Shown here: positions 32,956 through 41,122 of the stretch, in pieces
Numbering within the stretch: the first letter of the stretch is position 1
Layout of the letters: each line of letters opens with the position of its first letter
Assembly: GCA_003133325.1 (NCBI GenBank)
Contig: PKXA01000052.1
Location: 73,166 to 137,165 of the forward strand
DNA from: Acidimicrobiaceae bacterium
GTDB lineage: Bacteria > Actinomycetota > Acidimicrobiia > Acidimicrobiales > RAAP-2
Direction: 5' to 3'
DNA: 64,000 bases
Position numbers and translations under genes: made by a program
Notes under the pieces: generated by a model
The model's database searches: none
Seen by the model: only the letters and a program-made list of their open reading frames with translations
Told to the model about the DNA's origin: nothing

Positions 32956-33289
32956 TCAAGCTGCAGACGCCATGCCCAGAAACATGATGATGGCGCGGTT
33001 GAGGCGTACCACGTCGGCGTCGTCGAGAACGCCTACTGCTTCCCCGAGTTTCGATCGGGACACTGTCGTGATCTTGTCAACCATGAGCCGAGAGACGTCA
33101 CGCAGCCCGTTGCCGGGAGATGACTTGATCTCCAAACGAAACAGCGGAGCCTCTGTTGGGTCGATCGTCAATGGACAAATAGTGACCGAGTCCGTGTCGA
33201 AGCGGTCGTCTTGGATGATGACCGCCGGCCGAGGTTGCCTGCGTAGTTGAGCCCGCCCCTGAAACGGTCCAGATCTCAGATCGTCTCAT
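32956..33289 (-). pseudogene. MazF-type toxin with two frameshifts
   Basis: The three minus-strand frames together spell a MazF/PemK toxin. MRRSEIWTVSG begins at 33289. GGLNYAGNLGR then appears in a second frame, and RPAVIIQDDRFDTDSVTICP followed by LTIDPTEAPLFRLEIKSSPG, then LMVDKITTVSRSKLG, in a third. The first break is at the GGGG run near 33260 (one base short). The second is at CGGCCGGCGG near 33225, where four bases seem missing. The C-terminal two thirds are intact but have no start codon. The upstream antitoxin gene is whole. Either the toxin is dead or two errors exist in the assembly. Confidence 0.75.
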
Positions 33290-33497
33290 TCTCGGGCCAC
33301 TCAGAGATTGAGTCGACAAACGCCTGGTCATCGCCAGCCCTTGCGCTCGCCGCGACAGTACGAGACTGCCGATGCGCCTCGTCAGCGAACCCCGGGGAGC
33401 GAACGTCAGGCACCCAGAACTGAACCGGTCGCATCCCCTGCTCACGTAAACGTGCTCGGTGCTCACGCACCCTGCGTCGCGAACTCATCTCGGGCAT
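33276..33497 (-). CDS. MazE-family antitoxin
   Basis: A 73-residue protein of the antitoxin MazE type found next to actinobacterial mazF genes: SRRRVREHRARLREQGMRPVQFWVPDVRSPGFADEAHRQS. A basic N-terminal DNA-binding half is followed by an acidic tail. The ATG at 33497 has GGAGGAG nine bases upstream. Its stop lies 14 bases inside the start of the broken toxin gene, the normal module layout. Confidence 0.85.
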   Translation of the reverse strand: MPEMSSRRRVREHRARLREQGMRPVQFWVPDVRSPGFADEAHRQSRTVAASARAGDDQAFVDSISEWPENETI

Positions 33498-33618
33498 CGT
33501 GGAACTCCTCCGTTACATGTGACAATGGCAGAGCCCAGGCTGACAGACAGTCGACTTTTGGCAATGGCACCCGAACTGCTGGACGCACGTGGATCGAGGC
33601 TAAGTGCGAAGAAGGGCA

Positions 33619-34689
33619 CTAACCAGTCGTCGTGCCAGTCGTCGTGGTGACGTTGGTCACGCCGAGATCGCTGCTCAACGCTGCATCAGCAGCCGCGAAC
33701 TGCGCCTCGGCGGTAGTGACCGTGGCAAATATTGAGTTGTAGTTGCCAACGTCGTCAGTGTTTGCGGAAAGCTGACCGAGCGCGTCCTCAAGAGCTGCAT
33801 CAGCTGAAATCACCTTCTGTGCGTCAGCTTGAGCAGCACTTGGAAAAGTGATCGACTCTACCGCCGTATCGAAAGTCTGCCGAGTGGCAATCCGACTGTT
33901 GATGTCATTGGTCTGAGTCGTTGGGTCACTTGCATCCGCGTTCTGTGCCGAGATCTCAGGGCTCTCGGCACCGCTCATCGAGTTGTATGCCGAAACATAC
34001 GCCGCTGCTGCGGCAGCGGTCGGATCAGTGGTCGTGCTGGCACTCGGGGCTGCACCTGAGGTCGGATGGCCCGCAGCCGTCGTAGTGGACTTGTGTGAAC
34101 TAAGTGCCACCACGACGATGATCAAGATGGCCGCCCCGACTATCGAACCAGCGACGATCAATCCCGTCCGCGTCCCATTTCTGGCCTGGCCTGGACCAGC
34201 CGAAGGCACCTGAGCGGCTGGGAAAATCTGTGCGCCCTGTGTTCCGAAGGCCGTTGGGGCCGCTCCTGGCTGAGGTGGCACTCCAGGTAGAGCTGTCTGC
34301 GCAACTGCGGCCGGTGCCGGAGGCGGAGGCGGAGGCGGAGGCGGAGGAGCGGGAGGTAGATGACCTGGTTGGGACTCCGGTGGATACCACTTCCCATCCG
34401 ATGCCAGCCACCAACCTGGTCCCTGGGATGCGTTGCTTCCCGTCGGCTGCACAACGGGTTGTGGCTGAGGGGTCATTGGCATCTGCGGTGCAGTGGGATC
34501 TGGTTGCGGGGGCGCTTCAGATAGTGGGGTGAGCGGCATCGGGGCAGGCTGAGTTGAGGGAGCCGGAACCGGTGGGGCCGGGGCAGGAGGCATCGGGGCC
34601 TGCGGCGCGGGCACTGGGGGAGCCTGCGGGGCATACCACTTGCCGTCAGAGGCTTGCCACCAACCAGGTCCCTGTGAAGTGTCGCTCAT
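33619..34689 (-). CDS. Single-pass protein with two GPGWW-ASDGKWY motifs
   Basis: A 356-residue protein. GPGWWQASDGKWY occurs near residue 7 and GPGWWLASDGKWYPPE near residue 92, separated by Pro-rich sequence and followed by a polyproline run. Both resemble DUF2510-like tryptophan motifs of actinobacterial membrane proteins. One membrane helix lies near residues 175-198 (TGLIVAGSIVGAAILIIVVVAL). The rest is an exported Ser/Thr/Ala-rich domain of about 150 residues with helical character. The ATG at 34689 has AGGAGCG upstream. It is probably an envelope protein; the tryptophan motifs would be cytoplasmic. Function unknown. Confidence 0.82.
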   Translation of the reverse strand: MSDTSQGPGWWQASDGKWYAPQAPPVPAPQAPMPPAPAPPVPAPSTQPAPMPLTPLSEAPPQPDPTAPQMPMTPQPQPVVQPTGSNASQGPGWWLASDGKWYPPESQPGHLPPAPPPPPPPPPPAPAAVAQTALPGVPPQPGAAPTAFGTQGAQIFPAAQVPSAGPGQARNGTRTGLIVAGSIVGAAILIIVVVALSSHKSTTTAAGHPTSGAAPSASTTTDPTAAAAAAYVSAYNSMSGAESPEISAQNADASDPTTQTNDINSRIATRQTFDTAVESITFPSAAQADAQKVISADAALEDALGQLSANTDDVGNYNSIFATVTTAEAQFAAADAALSSDLGVTNVTTTTGTTTG

Positions 34690-34874
34690 TGTTCGCTCCT
34701 TGCTGCCCTGTGCCCGCCTTGGATGGGCCGAGGGCTGCTGAACGAACTGGCCGTGAAGATCACGGCCAGTTCGTTCAGGCAAATCGGACACCCGCCTGAC
34801 GGAATCGAATCTACGCCGATGCCTTCGCTGTCAATAGGGCCGAAAGGCACAACTCAATCAAGGGAAGGGCGGAT

Positions 34875-35160
34875 TCAAGGGGTGAGCGCAACCAGTCCGG
34901 CGATCTCCCACACCGACCACACATGGTCAGCGACACCAGCGGCGATCGCCGGGGTAGTCGGCTTCCCGAACTCCTTCGTCAGCGTCTGGTGAGGACGAGC
35001 GAAGTTGTAGTGCATGTAGTGGAGGGTGACCGCGTGGGCCAGGTTCTCCACCTTCTTTGAGAACCCGTTGGTCAGCCGCGTGAACTGGCAGATCCCCATC
35101 CGCATGGTCAGGCTCTGCCGCTCCACGTAGCTGGTGGAGATCCGTGCGGGGTCGGTCACC
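34875..35160 (-). pseudogene. C-terminal fragment of a DDE transposase (IS1-like)
   Basis: The frame reads ISTSYVERQSLTMRMGICQF, TRLTNGFSKKVENLAHAVTL, HYMHYNFARPHQTL, then TPAIAAGVADHVWSVWEIAGL. YVERQ...MRM...RFTRLTNGFSKK...YNFxRxHxTL is the conserved C-terminal end of an IS1-type transposase, containing the final catalytic Glu. The upstream two thirds are absent and no inverted repeats were found. It is a relic of insertion. Confidence 0.65.
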
Positions 35161-35247
35161 GACCTAGGTACTACACCAACTCCACACAAACACCAGCTCC
35201 GAGCTGCGGCGATAGCAGTTCACGACGGGCTATCCAGGAAACTCGAG

Positions 35248-36054
35248 CTAGTCGGTGGTGGCGAGCCGGCGCATGGACTTCTGGTAGGCGATGGGCGCCA
35301 AGGCGCGGGCCATCGGCGCCAGCAGCGGCAGCAGGGCAGCGTTGATGTCGATCCTCGGCCCGCCCATCCGGTCGGCAACCAGCGCGGCCACACCGTCCAC
35401 CGTGCGACGCACCATCCTCGGGGGCAGGGAGCCACCGTCCTCATTGCCCGACAATCCCATGGCCGTTGGTACCCAGCCCGGGTAGAGAACGTGGATAGAT
35501 ACCCCGTGGGGAGCCACTTCGTGGGCCACCGATTCGGTGAAGGCGGAGACGGCGGCTTTTGACGCGGCGTAAGCGCCTTGCCTGGGCTCGGGGGCACGGG
35601 CTGAGTCGGAGGACACGTTCACCACGATCCCGCGTCGTCGGTGGATCATGCCGGGCAGCACGGCCAATGTGCCGGCGACCGCACCGAAGAAGTTGACATC
35701 AAACACCCGCCGCACGGTGGCGTCTTCGCCGCCGGCTGCCTGCAGCATGAGGTTGATCCCGGCATTGTTGACCAGAATGTCGATCCCCCCTCGTTCGTCG
35801 TCGATGCGGGCCAGAGTGTCGCGGTAGGCGTCGGCGTCCGCCACGTCGCAGACGTGGGTGGCACTTCCAGGCGATCGCCGGGAAAGCTCCGCTGCGACCT
35901 GGTCGAGCAGCGAGCGCCGACGGGCCAGCCCAATCACCAGCGCCCCCCGTTCGGCCAGAGTCAGGGCCAATGAGCGCCCTATGCCCGACGAGGCGCCGGT
36001 GACCACGGCCACTTGGCCGTCATAACGCCGGAGAGATCGACGGTGCAGTGTCAC
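35248..36054 (-). CDS. Short-chain dehydrogenase/reductase
   Basis: A 268-residue classical SDR oxidoreductase: VAVVTGASSGIGRSLAL (nucleotide site), CDVADADAYRD, NNAGIN, VVNVSSDSA and YAASK, the Tyr-Lys catalytic pair, with the Ser in VNVSSDSA. ARRR after the second strand suggests NADP preference. The C-terminal 60 residues are hydrophobic and helical (LLPLLAPMARALAPIAYQ), as in membrane-associated SDRs acting on lipids. The start is GTG at 36054, since no ATG lies near the homology start. The substrate is unknown. Confidence 0.9.
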   Translation of the reverse strand: MTLHRRSLRRYDGQVAVVTGASSGIGRSLALTLAERGALVIGLARRRSLLDQVAAELSRRSPGSATHVCDVADADAYRDTLARIDDERGGIDILVNNAGINLMLQAAGGEDATVRRVFDVNFFGAVAGTLAVLPGMIHRRRGIVVNVSSDSARAPEPRQGAYAASKAAVSAFTESVAHEVAPHGVSIHVLYPGWVPTAMGLSGNEDGGSLPPRMVRRTVDGVAALVADRMGGPRIDINAALLPLLAPMARALAPIAYQKSMRRLATTD

Positions 36055-36167
36055 GGTCCAAACCTTACGGTCCCAAAGTGCCCTTTGGGGGATCCCTCTA
36101 CAGATGTCGCGGCGAGCAATGATGAGAAACGCATCGCTTTGCATCTTCGGGAGCTAGGCTCGGACCC

Positions 36168-36428
36168 ATGACGAGAGCCATCACCGTTCGTCTTGACGAA
36201 GCCGACCATGCCGCATTGCAGAAGCAGGCCGACCAGCTCCGGATCCGCCCGGGCACGCTTGCCCGCATGCTGGTGCACGCTGGGCTGGGCGGGGACGTGC
36301 CCGGTGTAGGTAGCGAGAACGCCCGCACGGCACTGGATCGGCTGGTGCGACGGTCTCAGCAGCGACCACCGGCCGACGCGGTGGGCCTGGTAGCTGACGC
36401 TCGGATTGCACTAGAACCGGATCGGTGA
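36168..36428 (+). CDS. Ribbon-helix-helix antitoxin (VapB-like)
   Basis: An 86-residue protein with an RHH N-terminus (AITVRLDEADHAALQKQADQLRIRPGTLARMLV), followed by a variable toxin-binding tail. Its stop overlaps the GTG of the PIN gene. Length and arrangement fit VapBC. Confidence 0.88.
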   Translation: MTRAITVRLDEADHAALQKQADQLRIRPGTLARMLVHAGLGGDVPGVGSENARTALDRLVRRSQQRPPADAVGLVADARIALEPDR

Positions 36429-36847
36429 GCGTCGTCATCGACGCCAGCGTCATCATCGCGGTGGTGGCCGACGAGCGTCAAGATGCCGCCCGGGCTCTCT
36501 TGGAGGGCTGGTTGGAAGCCGGCGAGGGCTTGCATGCCCCGGCCGTGTTGCCCTACGAGGTCGCCAACGTTCTCGGCCGGTTGGTGTTCGACGGTGCACT
36601 CGAGATCGACGAGGTGAAGGACATCTGGGACGACCTTGCCGCCGTGGGCCTGGTTCTGCAGCCCTTCGACCTGGCCGAGGACGGCCCGGAAGTGGCCGCC
36701 GTCACCGCTCGACTGCGCCGACGGCACGCCACCGACTCGACCTATGTATGCCTGGCCCGCCGACTCGGCACGGTCGTGTGGACACTCGATCGGGCATTGG
36801 CCCGCAATGCCTTTGATCTTTGGCTACCCGTCCAACTCGTGTCCTGA
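36425..36847 (+). CDS. VapC-type PIN toxin
   Basis: A 140-residue PIN RNase: VVIDASVIIAVVADE (Asp), APAVLPYEVANVLGRLV (Glu), RRRHATDSTYVCLARRLGTVVWTLDRALARNA (Asp and the WTLDR box). All four acidic positions are present. The start is GTG at 36425. With its antitoxin it forms a complete module. Confidence 0.93.
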   Translation: MSVVIDASVIIAVVADERQDAARALLEGWLEAGEGLHAPAVLPYEVANVLGRLVFDGALEIDEVKDIWDDLAAVGLVLQPFDLAEDGPEVAAVTARLRRRHATDSTYVCLARRLGTVVWTLDRALARNAFDLWLPVQLVS

Positions 36848-36981
36848 GGTTGATTGGGTGTGAGCCGTGTATGGCACCGAACCATGCGGCCTGTGTCGGC
36901 GGCGGCTTAAACCCGCCCTCCCATCGACGATGGGGCTGGCGGAGGCACAGCCTGGCGGCATAGAGATCTGCGGTGGGTTCT

Positions 36982-38553
36982 CTATCTCCCGAGGCCTGCG
37001 CGTATCTCGGCGATCCGACGCCCGGCGTCCACAGGGCCGATGCGTCCGCTGCCGGTCCTCGATACCCGGGCCACCGCGGCCAACCACGGTGACGGTTCAC
37101 GGTCGACCCGCCTGCCACCGCTGGTGCGACGGCTACGGGCCCACGAACAGTGCAACTGAACAGATGCCCGGGTGAGGGCCACATAGAGCAACCGGCGCTC
37201 TTCGTGGCGGGCTGCCTCGCCGGTGGCATGGACGATGGGCACGTAGCCGTCCTCGATCCCCACCACGCACACCGATCCCCACTCGAGGCCCTTGGCCCGA
37301 TGGAAGGTGGCCAGTTCCACCGCATCCTCCTCGGCTCCGGTCCCGTCGGGCCGGGTACCCGGCTGCGCCTCGGGCGGGGGAGCTATCCGAAAGGGAATGC
37401 CCGCCCGCTTCAGCGCCGAGCCGATGACCGACAACTGATCGTTGGTGCGGGCCAGTACCGCCTGGTCCGACCACCCCCGCCCTGATTCCATTTCGTGCAG
37501 CAGCCGGGCTGCCACCCCTTCTGCCTCGGCCGTCTCGTCGTCGTAGGCGGTGACCACCGGCATGGGACCGGCGGGCCCGGCGGACAACGGGACCCCGTGG
37601 ACCGCGCTCCCCAGCGCCGCCGCAGCCGCCGCCACCACCTGTGGGGTGGATCGGTGGTTCTCGTCGAGCCTGATCACCTCCATGCCGCTGACCAGTTTGG
37701 GCAGGCGGGTGATGAGCCCGGGGTCGGCACCGTTCCATCCGTAGATGGCCTGGTTGGGATCACCCACCGCCAAGAGGTCGCATCGGTCACCCATCAGCGC
37801 CTCGATCAGTCGGTACTGGGCCGGGTTGATGTCCTGAAATTCGTCGACCGACAGGTGTCGGTAGCGCCAACGCACCCCCTCGGCGAAGGTGGCGTCGTCG
37901 AGCACCAGGTCGGCCGCCCGCACCACCAGGTCGTCGAGGTCGAGGGCGCGCCGACGGGCCAGGGCGTCCTGATAGGAGCGGAAGTGGTCGGCCACACGAT
38001 CGGCAGCAATCGTCGGGGACCGACCGGCAGCCAGGGCGGCGGTCCCGTAGGAGTCAGGGGTGAGACAGCGGGCCTTGGCCCATCCGATCTCGGCGGCGAC
38101 GGCCGATGCCACCGCCGGGTCACCGATAATCTCGGAGACGAGGCGGAAGCGGTAATCGGCCACCAGGGGTGGTGGCTGCCCGGCATCGAGGGCATGACGT
38201 CGCAGCAGGGTCAGTGCCAACTGGTGGAGGGTGCCGGCCCTCACCCCGGGCCCTGGGGGCCCACCGGTGGTCGAGGGCATCGCCACCCTCAGCCCGAACC
38301 GACTGAGGCGTTGGCGCAGTTCGCCGGCGGCTTTGCGGGTGAAGGTGACAACCACGCTGTGATCGGCTTCCGCCGAGCCGTCCTGAATGCGGCGGGCCAC
38401 CCGGAGGGTGAGGACCCGGGTCTTCCCCGACCCGGCCCCGGCCTGGACGCACACCGCGGTCGAGGGGGAGTCGACCGCATGGCGCTGGGGGTCGGTAAGG
38501 GCGGCCACGACCCGGGCGAACGCTTCCGGGCCGGCTTCGTCGACGCCGGTCAA
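36982..38553 (-). CDS. UvrD/Rep-family DNA helicase (superfamily 1A)
   Basis: A 523-residue ATP-dependent 3'-5' helicase with all motifs in order: VQAGAGSGKTRVLTLRVARR (Walker A), VVTFTRKAAGELRQR (Ia), LSVDEFQDINPAQY (II), AVGDPNQAIYGWNGA (III), LDENHRST (IV), ATFHRAKGLEWGSVCVVGIEDG (V), EERRLLYVALTRA (VI). It is shorter than UvrD1/PcrA (~750) and similar to small actinobacterial UvrD-like proteins without HRDC. The start is set at TTG 38553 (TGVDEAGPEAFAR) because further upstream the frame overlaps the divergent gene. It is probably a DNA repair helicase. Confidence 0.9.
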   Translation of the reverse strand: MTGVDEAGPEAFARVVAALTDPQRHAVDSPSTAVCVQAGAGSGKTRVLTLRVARRIQDGSAEADHSVVVTFTRKAAGELRQRLSRFGLRVAMPSTTGGPPGPGVRAGTLHQLALTLLRRHALDAGQPPPLVADYRFRLVSEIIGDPAVASAVAAEIGWAKARCLTPDSYGTAALAAGRSPTIAADRVADHFRSYQDALARRRALDLDDLVVRAADLVLDDATFAEGVRWRYRHLSVDEFQDINPAQYRLIEALMGDRCDLLAVGDPNQAIYGWNGADPGLITRLPKLVSGMEVIRLDENHRSTPQVVAAAAAALGSAVHGVPLSAGPAGPMPVVTAYDDETAEAEGVAARLLHEMESGRGWSDQAVLARTNDQLSVIGSALKRAGIPFRIAPPPEAQPGTRPDGTGAEEDAVELATFHRAKGLEWGSVCVVGIEDGYVPIVHATGEAARHEERRLLYVALTRASVQLHCSWARSRRTSGGRRVDREPSPWLAAVARVSRTGSGRIGPVDAGRRIAEIRAGLGR

Positions 38554-38606
38554 CCCGGTGCGCGCCGGTCGGATGGTTCCACAGGTGCCGAGGCTATCGG
38601 TAGGGT

Positions 38607-39401
38607 GTGCCCGTGCTGAAGTCGTTCGCTGGCGGTCGCATCTTCGGCGCCACCTGGGGCTCCGGCTCCGCCACAATTGTCGCGCTCCACGGTTGGCAGC
38701 GTACCCACAGCGACTTCGACGGGGTGTTCGGGGATCCGGATTTCACCGGCTCCCACGCTGCCGTCGGCCTCGATCTGTTCGGATTCGGCGCCACCCCTCC
38801 GCCCCCCGAGCCCTGGGGAGCCGACGAGTACGCCCGTCACCTGTTGCCCATCTTCGATGAGGCCGACGGGCTGGCCGAGCGGGTGACCATCGTCGGCCAT
38901 TCCTTCGGGGGCCGGGTGGCGGTGCGGCTGGCCGCCCTGGCCCCCGATCGCATCGAGCGGCTGGTCCTGACGGGTGTGCCCCTGCTCGTCCGGGAAGGCC
39001 CTCGGGCAACTCCGGCGCTTTCGTTCCGGGTGGGCCGTTTTCTCCATCGCCGGGGACTGATCGGCGAAAGCCGCATGGAGGCTTTGCGCCAACAACACGG
39101 CTCGCCCGACTACCGAGCGGCTAAGGGGATGATGCGGGGGGTGTTCGTGAAGGAGCTCGGCGAACGGGCGGCCCGGGGTGCCGATGACCTGGCCGCCATC
39201 GGCTGCCCGGTGGACCTGGTGTGGGGGGCGAACGACACCGAAGTGCCGGTGGAGGTGGCCGAGCGGGCCCGGGCCCTGCTCGGTTTCTCGACCCTCTTGA
39301 CCCTGCCCGGCGTCGGCCATCTGACCCCCACCGAGGCACCGGCGGCGCTGCGCCGGGTGGTGCTGGGCCAAGCCGACCAGCCGGTGGGCGAGCTCACATG
39401 A
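38607..39401 (+). CDS. Alpha/beta hydrolase of the Mur-ligase/ATP-grasp cluster
   Basis: A 264-residue alpha/beta hydrolase: VALHGWQRTHSDFD, GLDLFGFGATP, VGHSFGGRVAV (Ser), VWGANDTEVPVEVA (Asp) and LPGVGHLTPTEAP (His). The start is GTG at 38607. It overlaps the membrane MurF-like gene by ATGA and so shares its operon. Its placement suggests a hydrolytic step on the same substrate as the ligases, but this is positional inference. Confidence 0.88.
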   Translation: MPVLKSFAGGRIFGATWGSGSATIVALHGWQRTHSDFDGVFGDPDFTGSHAAVGLDLFGFGATPPPPEPWGADEYARHLLPIFDEADGLAERVTIVGHSFGGRVAVRLAALAPDRIERLVLTGVPLLVREGPRATPALSFRVGRFLHRRGLIGESRMEALRQQHGSPDYRAAKGMMRGVFVKELGERAARGADDLAAIGCPVDLVWGANDTEVPVEVAERARALLGFSTLLTLPGVGHLTPTEAPAALRRVVLGQADQPVGELT

Positions 39402-41044
39402 TCGGCATGGGATCGGAAACTCTGGCCGCGGCATCCTCCTTCGGCCGGCTGCACCAGGGTGTGGCCTGGCTGACGGTGGTCGCCTGCGTGGCGGCGTCGG
39501 TGCCCGCCGGACTGCGCTGGCTGCGGGTGGCGCAACGCGAGCACTATCTGGGCGGGTCGTGTGCCCGGTTCGCGGTCAGGTGGTGGACGGTCACACCTCT
39601 CAACCTGGGGCTGGCCTCGGTGGCATTGGCCGCGGCGGTCGTCTCGGTGTGGTGGCCGCTGGCCGGGGTGGTCACCGCCTTGGCAGTGGCCGGAGGCCCG
39701 GTGGGCCTGTCGCTCAAGGGCAGGACCGCCGCCCTGGCCTGGACCCGTCGCCTCCGCACCCTGGCCGGGGTGTGGGCCACCCTCGAGATCGTGGTGATGG
39801 CGATCGGGGTGGTCACCGGCCTGGCCTCGGCGGCGGCGGTGGTGGCCGCGCTGGTCGTCCCCGTGTTGGTGGATGCGGCATGCCTCCTCACCGCTCCGGT
39901 GGAGCGGCGACTCTCGGAGCATTTCGTGACCGATGCCCGCCGACGGCTGAGCCGGGTCGCACCCACGGTGGTTGCGGTGACCGGCTCGTTCGGCAAGACC
40001 TCGACCAAGAACCATCTCGCCCACCTGGTCCGCGGAACGGCGACGGTGGTGGCCACCCCGGCGAGTTTCAACAACCGGGCCGGCCTGGCCCGGGCCGTCA
40101 ACGAGCACCTGGCCGAGGGGACGGAAGTCTTCATCGCCGAGATGGGGACCTACGGCCCCGGTGAGATCGCCGACATGTGCCGGTGGTGCCCACCCAGTGT
40201 GGCGGTGATCACCGCCATCGGGCCCGTCCACTTGGAGCGGTTCGGGTCCGAGGACCGAATCGTCGAGGCCAAGTCGGAGATTGCCGTGGCGGCCCGGGAC
40301 GTGGTGATCCAGATCGACGATCCACGGCTGGCGGCGGTGGCCGACCGGTTGGCAAAAGAGGGCAAGCATGTGGTGCGGTGTTCGGCATCGGACGGCACTG
40401 CCGATGTCAGCGTGGTTCGGGAGAGCGGTGGTCCCGGGGTGACCATCGGTATCGACGGCCGGACGGTGGCGACCAAGGTGGTGTTGCCGACGGGCGTGCA
40501 GCCGGCCAACCTGGCCTGTGCCATCGGTGCGGCGCGGTCGGTGGGGGTCACCACGTCGTCCATCGTTGCCGCCCTCGGTGATCTCCCCCCGGTGGAGCAC
40601 CGGCTTCAGGCGGTGCGGTCTCCCTCCGGCTTCTCCATCCTCGACGACACCTATAACTCCAATCCGGCCGGGGCCCGGGCGGCGTTGGTGGCTCTGGGTC
40701 AGCTCACCGGGTCACACGGGTCGAATCCGTCGATGCCCGAGCCGGGTACATCGACGGTGGTGACTCCGGGCATGGTCGAGCTCGGGGCTCGTCAACGGGC
40801 GGAGAATTTTCGCTTCGGCGCCGAGATCGCCGAGCGGGCCGACCACCTGGTGGTGGTGGGGCGCACCAACCGTCGGGCCCTGATAGCAGGGGCCGCAGCG
40901 GCCGGGTCCGCATCGACCGGGGCAGGTGGGGTCACCGTCACCTGGGTGGCGGATCGTCCCCAGGCGGTGGCATGGGTGCGGGAGCACCTCGGTCCCGGCG
41001 ACGCCGTGCTGTACGAGAATGACCTGCCCGACCACTACCCTTGA
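39398..41044 (+). CDS. Membrane-anchored MurF-like Mur ligase
   Basis: A 548-residue Mur-family ATP-dependent amide ligase. The first ~170 residues contain four or five hydrophobic segments (for example GVAWLTVVACVAASVPAGL, LEIVVMAIGVVTGL) in place of the UDP-sugar-binding domain of true MurF. The central domain has VAVTGSFGKTSTKNH (P-loop), IAEMGTYGPGEIADMC, VITAIGPVHLERFGSEDRI and RIVEAKSE. The C-terminal domain has LDDTYNSNPAGARAAL, a MurF-type box. It therefore ligates an amino acid or peptide to a membrane-borne or lipid substrate rather than cytoplasmic UDP-MurNAc-tripeptide, or it is an alternative ligase. It is coupled to the flanking hydrolase and Ddl-like genes. Confidence 0.88.
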   Translation: MIGMGSETLAAASSFGRLHQGVAWLTVVACVAASVPAGLRWLRVAQREHYLGGSCARFAVRWWTVTPLNLGLASVALAAAVVSVWWPLAGVVTALAVAGGPVGLSLKGRTAALAWTRRLRTLAGVWATLEIVVMAIGVVTGLASAAAVVAALVVPVLVDAACLLTAPVERRLSEHFVTDARRRLSRVAPTVVAVTGSFGKTSTKNHLAHLVRGTATVVATPASFNNRAGLARAVNEHLAEGTEVFIAEMGTYGPGEIADMCRWCPPSVAVITAIGPVHLERFGSEDRIVEAKSEIAVAARDVVIQIDDPRLAAVADRLAKEGKHVVRCSASDGTADVSVVRESGGPGVTIGIDGRTVATKVVLPTGVQPANLACAIGAARSVGVTTSSIVAALGDLPPVEHRLQAVRSPSGFSILDDTYNSNPAGARAALVALGQLTGSHGSNPSMPEPGTSTVVTPGMVELGARQRAENFRFGAEIAERADHLVVVGRTNRRALIAGAAAAGSASTGAGGVTVTWVADRPQAVAWVREHLGPGDAVLYENDLPDHYP

Positions 41045-41122
41045 GCGCCTGAGCGGCACTCTGGTCACCCGACCGGCCGTTCCGGTGCAGTCACCAACCG
41101 TCCGATCAGGAAGCAAATCACC

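Noticed and set aside
34875..35160. Complete insertion sequence
   Set aside because: Only the transposase C-terminus is present and no terminal inverted repeats or target duplication could be seen.
37495..38619. Plus-strand 374-codon frame
   Set aside because: Opposite the UvrD-type helicase, which has all seven helicase motifs.
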